Source of the DNA: Pseudomonadaceae bacterium UBA5811
GTDB lineage: Bacteria > Pseudomonadota > Gammaproteobacteria > Pseudomonadales > Pseudomonadaceae
Direction of reading: 5' to 3'
Assembly (NCBI GenBank): GCA_002417905.1
Contig: DIDB01000205.1
Location: 1-6,119 of the forward strand
DNA length: 6,119 nucleotides
The position numbers and the translations under genes were made by a program. Of the stretch, positions 1 through 6,119 are shown piece by piece (the first letter of the stretch is position 1; each line of letters opens with the position of its first letter). The notes beneath the pieces are model-generated. The model saw only the letters and a program-made list of their open reading frames with translations, was not told where the DNA came from and did no database searches.

Positions 1-1343
1 TCGTGGGCCGGGCCAGTTGCCGGTCGGCCCGGGCTGTTGCGCAGTTTGAGCGGCGTGGCCACCTGGCTGGCCATGGCTACGGGCGGAGCCAGAGGCTCGG
101 CGGCAATCAGGGATCCCCCCAGCTCCTGCCAGGTCCGGTTAAAGGCATCCCGGATGCGGGTACCCCATTCGCCATCCGGGGTCAGGGCAATAACCCGGCG
201 ATGGCCGTCAGTCCAGGCCTGGCGGGCAATCTCCCGGGCCTCATCTTCAGCGGCCAGTCCAAACTGGAACAGTTGGGGAGGCTGTTTCTGGGGGGTATCG
301 CTGTCGCTGTAATTCAGGGCCAGGGTCGGCAGGGGCAGTTGTGGCCGTCTGGCCAGTTGCCGGACCAGTTCTTTTTCCAGAGGACCAATGACCAGTTGCA
401 TGCCGTCGGCGCTGGCCTGCTGGTAAAAGGCGTCCAGCGAGCCGAGCTGGCTGCTGTCATACAGCTTGATGGTGACCAGCGCCGGATTACCGTTTGTCTG
501 GGCCTGCAGGTGGGCGGTCAGGAAGCCATTGCGCAGGGCTTGGGCTACCGGGGCCAGCTTGCCCTGCAGGGGCAATAGCAGGGCCACCCGGCCGATGGGC
601 TGCTCTGTCATTTCCAGCAGCCTGGCCAGCGGAGCAGGCAGTTGCCGGGCCGCCGGGTGTTCGGGATGTTTCTGCCGCCAGTGGTTGATGGCCTGTTTCT
701 GCTGGCTGAGGCTGCCTGCCTGGCGGAGGCTGGAGGACAGTTTCAGCCAGCCATCCAGATCGGTGTCACCGGTGGGTTGCAGCTGGTTATCGGGCAGGAT
801 GGACACCAGGCTCCAGATGGCCTCCTGGTTTTCACGGATGGCCCGGGGATAATTCAGCAGTGCGCCCATGAATACCCGCTCACGCAGGGCGGACAGGGTC
901 TGCTGGTTGGCTTCGAAACTGCGGGCCCGGGCCAGATGGCTGCGGATCTGTTGCTCTGCCGGCATTTCGGCCAGCCGCTGGAAGCAGGGCTGCCTGGCGG
1001 CAGCCAGTGCCTGCTCGGGATGCTGCTCGGCCAGCTCCAGTTCGGCCAGCAGGGTATAGGCGAAAATCTGCTGGCCGGGCTTCAGGGTTTCCAGTGCAAT
1101 CCGCTGCATGATCTGGCGGGCCTGGCTGTAATTGCCCTGGCGCACGCTCTGGTCGGCAGCCGACAGGCGCAGCAGGCTGGCTTCGCCGGGATTGCTGCTG
1201 CTGTCAGCCTGTTGCAGCAGTTGCTGGATGTTGGCCTGCGGCGTGCGGGGCAGCTCTCCCAGTGTGGAGGAAGGGCTGCTGCAAGCGGAAACGACGAGAG
1301 CGACGAGACCGAAAGATAGAAGCAGGCGCAAGCGGGCCATCAT
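1..1343 (-). CDS. lpoA: LpoA/LppC-family penicillin-binding protein activator lipoprotein, 3'-truncated by the window edge
   Basis: LpoA is an outer-membrane lipoprotein that reaches through the periplasm and activates a class A PBP (PBP1A in E. coli). I translated the minus strand: 447 codons are open to the left edge, where the gene is cut; family members have about 600-680 residues. The start is ATG at 1343, with AGGA (1355-1352) 8 nt upstream; the ATG at 1340 directly follows but is less well spaced. The N-terminus is a lipoprotein signal: basic MMARLR, a hydrophobic core, then lipobox VSAC with Cys21; Ser after Cys agrees with outer-membrane sorting. Residues about 35-245 are helical and Gln/Ala/Leu-rich, fitting the TPR-like domain. 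From about residue 250, IGRVALLLPLQGKLAPVAQA opens the periplasmic-binding-protein-like domain, followed by LVIGPLEKELVRQLA and RRVIALTPDGEWGTRI. No internal stop or frameshift was seen. It is divergent from rsmI, as in Pseudomonas. The family call is firm; the partner PBP is inferred. Confidence 0.93.
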   Translation of the reverse strand, partial: MMARLRLLLSFGLVALVVSACSSPSSTLGELPRTPQANIQQLLQQADSSSNPGEASLLRLSAADQSVRQGNYSQARQIMQRIALETLKPGQQIFAYTLLAELELAEQHPEQALAAARQPCFQRLAEMPAEQQIRSHLARARSFEANQQTLSALRERVFMGALLNYPRAIRENQEAIWSLVSILPDNQLQPTGDTDLDGWLKLSSSLRQAGSLSQQKQAINHWRQKHPEHPAARQLPAPLARLLEMTEQPIGRVALLLPLQGKLAPVAQALRNGFLTAHLQAQTNGNPALVTIKLYDSSQLGSLDAFYQQASADGMQLVIGPLEKELVRQLARRPQLPLPTLALNYSDSDTPQKQPPQLFQFGLAAEDEAREIARQAWTDGHRRVIALTPDGEWGTRIRDAFNRTWQELGGSLIAAEPLAPPVAMASQVATPLKLRNSPGRPATGPAH

Positions 1344-1376
1344 GGTTGGATTCCTGACTGATCGCGTAGGGCCCGG

Positions 1377-1382
1377 ATTGTA
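1377..1382 (-). promoter_or_regulatory. Candidate -10 box for lpoA
   Basis: The minus strand reads TACAAT here (5 of 6 to TATAAT), about 34 bases upstream of the lpoA ATG. At 17-bp spacing the -35 position reads TCGCCG, which is poor; a better TTGACT (1415-1410) is 27 bp away, too far for a normal promoter. This is a weak call resting on one hexamer and its place in the divergent gap. Confidence 0.25.
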
Positions 1383-1404
1383 ACTGCTCCATGGCAGTGC
1401 GGCG

Positions 1405-1432
1405 ACGTCAGTCAACAGAAACGGGATACAAT
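1405..1432 (+). promoter_or_regulatory. Candidate sigma70 promoter for rsmI
   Basis: TACAAT at 1427-1432 is a good -10 hexamer. The -35 is poor: ACGTCA (1405-1410) at 16-bp spacing matches 3 of 6. Transcription would start near 1439, leaving a leader of under 20 nt that still contains the GGAGG of rsmI. The short 112-base divergent gap must hold the rsmI promoter unless transcription enters from outside. Confidence 0.4.
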
Positions 1433-1455
1433 GCCATTTTTGGCTGGAGGGCGCT

Positions 1456-2340
1456 GTGGCCATGACTGCCGTGGGGGCAACGGGAAAAACCGGCACACTT
1501 TATGTAGTGGCCACGCCAATTGGCAATCTGGGGGATATCAGCCGCCGTGCCCTGGAGGTCCTGCAGCAGGTCAGCCTGATTGCGGCCGAAGATACCCGCC
1601 ACTCGGCCCGGCTGCTGCAGCATTTTGCCATTGCCACGCCTCTGGCGGCCTGTCATGAACACAATGAGCGGAGCGAAAGCGGCCGCTTTCTGCAACGGCT
1701 GCAGGCGGGTGACGATGTGGCACTGATTTCGGATGCCGGGACACCGCTGATCTCCGATCCGGGCTTCAATCTGGTCCGCCAGGCCCGGAGTGCCGGGATT
1801 CCGGTGGTTCCAGTGCCGGGGCCTTGTGCCCTGATTGCCGCACTGTCTGCGGCAGGCCTGCCGTCGGACCGGTTTGTTTTTGAGGGTTTTCTTCCAGCCA
1901 GGGCTGTCGCGCGCCAGTCCCGGCTGACCGGGCTGCGCGAGGAGGCCCGCACCCTGATTTTTTATGAAGCGCCCCATCGCCTGCTGGAGATGCTGGAGGA
2001 TCTTGCCCGCATATTGGGTGGTGAGCGGCCAGCCGTGCTGGCCCGGGAGCTGACCAAAACCTTTGAGACGCTGAAAGGGGCTCCACTGGGCGAACTGTGT
2101 GGCTGGGTTGCTGCTGATGCCAACCAGCAGCGGGGGGAGTGTGTCGTGCTGGTGGCTGGCTGGCAACCACCTGCCGATGATGAAGCTGTGGCGGACCCGG
2201 AAACGCTGCGGATTCTGGATCTGCTGTGCCAGGAGCTGCCGCTGAAGCGGGCTGCTGCGCTGGCTGCAGAAATTACCGGCATCCGGAAAAATCTGCTGTA
2301 CCCGCTGGCCCTGCAGCGCCGCGGGTCTGGCACGCCGTAA
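1456..2340 (+). CDS. rsmI: 16S rRNA (cytidine1402-2'-O)-methyltransferase RsmI
   Basis: RsmI uses S-adenosylmethionine to methylate the ribose 2'-O of C1402 in the 30S decoding centre; RsmH, encoded downstream, adds the N4 methyl to the same base. The protein is 294 aa, normal for the family. It shows the tetrapyrrole-methylase fold signatures: LYVVATPIGNLGDISRRAL (15-33), AAEDTR (43-48), DVALISDAGTPLISDPG (87-103), VPVPGPCALIAALSAAGLPS in the middle, FVFEGFLP, and YEAPHR (170-175). The C-terminal part, LPLKRAAALAAEITGIRKNLLY, is the small helical domain typical of RsmI. I chose GTG at 1456 because GGAGG (1446-1450) lies 5 nt upstream; ATG at 1462, two codons in, would be 11 nt away and is the alternative. 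It is transcribed away from lpoA, and the rnpB promoter begins 7 bases after its stop. Its function is well established for the family. Confidence 0.97.
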   Translation: MAMTAVGATGKTGTLYVVATPIGNLGDISRRALEVLQQVSLIAAEDTRHSARLLQHFAIATPLAACHEHNERSESGRFLQRLQAGDDVALISDAGTPLISDPGFNLVRQARSAGIPVVPVPGPCALIAALSAAGLPSDRFVFEGFLPARAVARQSRLTGLREEARTLIFYEAPHRLLEMLEDLARILGGERPAVLARELTKTFETLKGAPLGELCGWVAADANQQRGECVVLVAGWQPPADDEAVADPETLRILDLLCQELPLKRAAALAAEITGIRKNLLYPLALQRRGSGTP

Positions 2341-2347
2341 CAGGTTC

Positions 2348-2376
2348 TTGCCAGGCGCCGGCTTTCTCCCTATGCT
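2348..2376 (+). promoter_or_regulatory. Sigma70-type promoter of rnpB
   Basis: TTGCCA at 2348-2353 (5 of 6 to TTGACA) is followed after exactly 17 bases by TATGCT at 2371-2376 (4 of 6 to TATAAT). The predicted start, about 7-8 bases after the -10, falls at 2383-2384, just where the 5' strand of the RNase P P1 helix begins. That agreement is independent support. The -35 begins 7 bases after the rsmI stop, so rnpB appears to have its own promoter; readthrough from rsmI is also possible. Confidence 0.75.
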
Positions 2377-2383
2377 CTGCGGC

Positions 2384-2745
2384 CCGAGAGTCGGTTGGAC
2401 AGTCGCTGTCTCCGGATGCCTGCATCTGGAGGGGGAGGAAAGTCCGGGCTCCGCAGGGCAAGGTGCCAGGTAACGCCTGGGAGGCGCGAGCCTACGGAAA
2501 GTGCCACAGAAAATAACCGCCGGGCGTTTCGGCGCCGGTAAGGGTGAAAAGGTGCGGTAAGAGCGCACCGCACGGCTGGTAACAGTCCGTGGCTTAGGTA
2601 AACCCCACCTGGAGCAAGACCAAATAGGGACCCGCTGGCGTGGCCCGCGCCGGGTCCGGGTAGGTTGCTGGAGGCGGCCAGTGATGGCCGTCGCAGATGA
2701 ATGGCTGTCCACGACAGAACCCGGCTTACAGACTGGCTCTCGGCC
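2384..2745 (+). ncRNA. rnpB: RNase P RNA, bacterial type A (M1 RNA)
   Basis: This is the catalytic RNA of ribonuclease P, which with the RnpA protein removes 5' leaders from precursor tRNAs. The conserved blocks appear in the right order: GGAGGAAAGTCCGGGCTC (from about 2434), GGTGCCAGGTAACGCCTGG, AGTGCCACAGAAA, GGTAAGGGTGAAAAGGTGC, GGTAAGAGCGCACCGC, GGCTGGTAACAGTCCGTGGC, GGAGCAAGACCAAATAGGG, then GATGAATGGCTGTCCACGAC and AGAACCCGGCTTA near the 3' end. P1 closes the molecule: 2384-2396 pairs with 2731-2743 through 13 pairs including G-U wobbles, which sets both ends. The length of about 362 nt fits type A (E. coli 377). The rsmI-rnpB order matches Pseudomonas. Exact ends are uncertain by a few bases and the mature 3' end could be trimmed. 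Confidence 0.97.
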
Positions 2746-2750
2746 TTTTT
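2731..2750 (+). terminator. Probable rnpB 3' end: P1 strand followed by T-run
   Basis: The 3' strand of P1 (2731-2743) is followed by CC and TTTTT (2746-2750), then CGCTCTTTAA. I found no good local hairpin directly before the T-run, so the upstream half of the terminator stem would have to be the distant P1 5' strand. The T-run position is right for a terminator, but a second barrier, such as the stem-loop at 2788-2831, may contribute. Confidence 0.5.
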
Positions 2751-2787
2751 CGCTCTTTAATCTGCAGGTCTTCTGGTGTGCCTGTGA

Positions 2788-2831
2788 CCCCGGGCTGTTT
2801 CCTGGTGCTCTGGCCAGAAAACAGCCCGGGG
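2788..2831. repeat. Very stable inverted repeat (13 + 4 bp) downstream of rnpB
   Basis: CCCCGGGCTGTTT (2788-2800) is a perfect reverse complement of AAACAGCCCGGGG (2819-2831). After one C/A mismatch, CTGG (2802-2805) pairs with CCAG (2814-2817), leaving an 8-base loop. The stem is therefore 17 pairs with one mismatch. It is not followed by a T-run on either strand, so it is not a canonical intrinsic terminator. It may be a 3' stability or processing element for rnpB readthrough RNA, or a transcription-blocking structure; function is unknown. Confidence 0.8.
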
Positions 2832-2852
2832 ACTTGCTCCGGATCAATAGCC

Positions 2853-2872
2853 GTCCTTTTGAAAAAAAGGGC
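2853..2872 (+). repeat. Small hairpin with GAAA tetraloop
   Basis: GTCCTTTT (2853-2860) pairs with AAAAGGGC (2865-2872), with one T-G wobble, across the loop GAAA (2861-2864), a GNRA-type tetraloop if read as plus-strand RNA. It lies between the large stem-loop and the promoter at 2886. The A/T-rich stem is weak and could be chance; no function can be assigned. Confidence 0.4.
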
Positions 2873-2885
2873 CAGGCAAGCTGCC

Positions 2886-2915
2886 TTGACGATACCGGGA
2901 CGGCATTTTTATAGT
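2886..2915 (+). promoter_or_regulatory. Strong sigma70-type promoter, probable main promoter of rsmH-ftsL-ftsI
   Basis: TTGACG (2886-2891) and TATAGT (2910-2915), each 5 of 6 to consensus, are 18 bp apart. Predicted start is near 2922. It sits where the E. coli-type Pmra promoter of the dcw cluster would be and is the best promoter match in the gap. It would give rsmH a leader of about 240 nt, unless its product is a separate small RNA ending near 3024. CTGCC (2881-2885) and GGCAG (2923-2927) flank the promoter as a short dyad. No TGGG-type repeats typical of MraZ operators occur in 2751-3162. Confidence 0.7.
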
Positions 2916-2942
2916 GACAAAAGGCAGTGAAACCGGAAGCAG

Positions 2943-3029
2943 ACAGTTTTTGCAGCCCCTGTGAGCGCAGGTGGAGACGGAAAACCTGATAGGGACCGCT
3001 CCGGACTGCCACAGGGGCTGTTTTGCTGT
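2943..3029 (+). other. Long rod-like hairpin followed by U's: structured leader, attenuator or small RNA
   Basis: Stacked helices form one rod. ACAG (2943-2946) pairs with CTGT (3026-3029) across a U-rich internal loop. CAGCCCCTGTG (2953-2963) pairs perfectly with CACAGGGGCTG (3010-3020). GCAG (2967-2970) pairs with CTGC (3006-3009). GGAG-A-CGG (2973-2980, A bulged) pairs with CCGCTCC (2996-3002). CCT (2985-2987) pairs with AGG (2991-2993). TTTT (3021-3024) directly follows the 11-bp stem, so in plus-strand RNA it resembles an intrinsic terminator, though the U-tract is short and interrupted by GC. It starts about 20 nt after the predicted start of the 2886-2915 promoter. It matches no riboswitch class I recognise. 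Either premature termination before rsmH or a small RNA of about 105 nt would fit. The pairing is seen; function is inferred. Confidence 0.55.
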
Positions 3030-3063
3030 TGTCGGGAGGCCATGGACGGGCCAGCAGAAAGCA

Positions 3064-3139
3064 ATGGCAGGCTGCCGCCCGCCGGGAAACAAGAACAGAT
3101 GGCAGATCTGCCGCCCTTAACCAGTCTGGCGATCTGCCG
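3064..3139. repeat. Repeated dyad elements before rsmH
   Basis: Two near-identical elements lie 35 bases apart: ATGGCAGGCTGCCGCCC (3064-3080) and ATGGCAGATCTGCCGCCC (3099-3116). Each has a dyad core, GGCAG-G-CTGCC in the first and the perfect palindrome GGCAGATCTGCC (3101-3112) in the second. A half copy, GATCTGCCG, recurs at 3131-3139, so GGCAGATC (3101-3108) can also pair with GATCTGCC (3131-3138). They could be operator sites or RNA hairpins close to the rsmH start; nothing in the window names a binding protein. Confidence 0.6.
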
Positions 3140-3162
3140 GAAGAATGTGTAGCTGAAATCCT

Positions 3163-4106
3163 GTGAATCCTGATACCTGCCTGCAGCACATCACCGTATT
3201 GCTGGATGAGGCCATCGCTGCCCTCGCCGTACAGCCATCCGGCCATTACCTTGACGGAACTTTTGGCCGGGGTGGTCACAGCCGTCACCTGCTGCAGCAG
3301 CTGGGTGCTGAAGGGCAGCTGCTGGGGCTGGACAAGGATCCCCAGGCCATTGCTGCCGGCCAGGCCCTGGCGGCTACCGATCCGCGCTTTTCCATAATGC
3401 AGACCAGTTTTGCTGGACTGGCCGGTGCCGTGGCAGCCCGGGGCTGGACTTCGGGCGTTGATGGCATCCTGCTGGATCTTGGCGTTTCTTCGCCGCAGCT
3501 GGATGATCCGCAGCGGGGGTTCAGTTTCCAGCAGGATGGCCCTCTGGACATGCGGATGAATCCGGCACAGGGCATCAGTGTGGCCCAGTGGCTGGCCGAT
3601 GTGCCGGAGGACGAGCTGGCCCGGGTATTCAGGACTTATGGCGAGGAGCGTTTTGCCCGGCGGATGGCCCGGGCGGTGGTCGGCCGCCGGGCGGTCCGGC
3701 CTTTTGTCCGCACCGCTGATCTGGCCCAGGTGCTGGGTGCGGCCAATCCGGCTTGGGAAAAGGGCCGGCATCCGGCTACCCGGGCGTTTCAGGGGTTGCG
3801 GATCCATATCAACAATGAGCTGGCTGACCTTGAGCTGGGTCTGGAGGCTGCGATGGCGGTCCTCAGGCCGGGCGGACGGCTGGTGGTGATCAGCTTCCAT
3901 TCGCTGGAGGACCGGATCGTCAAGCAGTTCATGCGCCGTCAGGTCCGGGGGGAAGCGGATGATCTGCCCAGGGATCTGCCGGTGCGGACCACGGCTTTTG
4001 AGCCGCGGCTGCGCCTGCCGGGCAAGCCGGTTTATGCTTCGGCCGGTGAGCTGGCCCGCAATCCGAGGGCGCGGAGCGCCGTGATGCGTGTAGCGGAGAA
4101 ACTGCG

Positions 4107-4110
<4 letters not shown>
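3163..4110 (+). CDS. rsmH: 16S rRNA (cytosine1402-N4)-methyltransferase RsmH (MraW)
   Basis: RsmH is a SAM-dependent enzyme adding the N4 methyl of m4Cm1402 in the ribosomal P site; it is the usual first or second gene of the dcw cluster. The protein is 315 aa, standard length. Motifs: HITVLLDEA (9-17), the SAM-binding loop [11 protein letters not shown] (30-40), acidic GLDKDP (55-60), LLDLGVSS (103-110), RGFSF then GPLDMRM (about 118-133), [14 protein letters not shown], and [10 protein letters not shown] (242-251). Start is GTG at 3163: an in-frame TGA at 3154-3156 rules out a longer form, and [14 protein letters not shown] matches the family N-terminus. No clear Shine-Dalgarno precedes it, which is unusual here. 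Its stop overlaps the ftsL start by 4 bases (ATGA). No mraZ gene lies upstream, unlike most relatives. Confidence 0.97.
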
Positions 4111-6114
<2,004 letters not shown>

Positions 6115-6115
<1 letters not shown>

Positions 6116-6119
6116 TGGC
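6115..6119 (+). CDS. murE: Start of the next gene, probably murE (only five bases visible)
   Basis: ATG at 6115-6117 overlaps the ftsI stop as TGATG, with a strong AGGAGG (6100-6105) 9 nt upstream, inside the last codons of ftsI. So a coupled downstream gene starts here. Calling it murE (UDP-MurNAc-tripeptide synthetase) rests only on the very common ftsI-murE order; only the Met codon and two bases of the next codon are visible. Confidence 0.6.

Noticed and set aside
3..1319. Several plus-strand open frames of 60-225 codons at the left end
   Set aside because: They are antisense shadows of lpoA, whose minus-strand translation gives a lipoprotein signal and family motifs.
2681..2930. Two 77-codon plus-strand frames from the rnpB 3' end into the gap
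   Set aside because: They start inside rnpB, lack a ribosome binding site, cross the strong stem-loop and resemble no family; neither is MraZ.
2941..3031. A known riboswitch class
   Set aside because: I compared it from memory with TPP, SAM, glycine, c-di-GMP, preQ1, guanidine and 6S-type motifs and saw no conserved core; the mraW RNA motif known from actinobacteria was not recognised either. Unclassified is the honest call.
2961..3152. A 63-codon GTG-started frame in the gap
   Set aside because: The start lies within the stem of the structured hairpin with no Shine-Dalgarno, and the peptide has no recognisable features; only its ATG-started 3' part is kept as a weak leader-peptide idea.
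1408..3900. An 830-codon open frame on the minus strand across rsmI, rnpB and rsmH
   Set aside because: It runs antisense through two firmly identified genes and a conserved RNA, has no recognisable motif or plausible composition, and is what GC-rich coding sequence often leaves open on the opposite strand.

Overview
The window looks like a chromosomal segment of a GC-rich gammaproteobacterium, most like the Pseudomonadales/Oceanospirillales. Two things point there. The order lpoA (divergent) - rsmI - rnpB - rsmH - ftsL - ftsI - murE is the one I know from Pseudomonas. FtsI also carries the Pseudomonas-like YPWRF start, the [28 protein letters not shown] stretch split over residues 50-77, and a KGGRG tail. 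Genus cannot be set from the sequence alone.

Layout. Positions 1-1343 (minus strand) hold the 5' three quarters of lpoA, an outer-membrane lipoprotein activator of a class A penicillin-binding protein; the gene runs off the left edge. A 112-base divergent gap follows. rsmI lies at 1456-2340, and 7 bases after its stop a good sigma70-type promoter leads into rnpB, the RNase P RNA (about 2384-2745), which ends in its P1 helix and a T-run. Positions 2751-3162 (about 410 bases) hold no convincing gene but are rich in structure: a very stable stem-loop, a small GAAA-capped hairpin, a strong sigma70-like promoter, a long rod-like hairpin followed by U's, and repeated dyad elements. The start of the division and cell wall (dcw) cluster follows: rsmH, ftsL, ftsI and the first bases of murE, joined by start/stop overlaps of 4, 4 and 1 bases.

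How it works together. RsmI and RsmH modify the same 16S rRNA nucleotide (C1402: 2'-O and N4 methylation). FtsL and FtsI are inner-membrane divisome proteins for septal peptidoglycan, MurE makes the precursor, and LpoA activates a second peptidoglycan synthase.

The genes themselves are ordinary. The interest lies in the rnpB-rsmH gap. mraZ, the transcription factor gene that normally opens the dcw cluster here, is absent, and so are TGGG-type MraZ operator repeats. In its place is a structured leader of about 240 nt that could be an attenuator or a small RNA. That reading is inference and needs comparative and RNA data.
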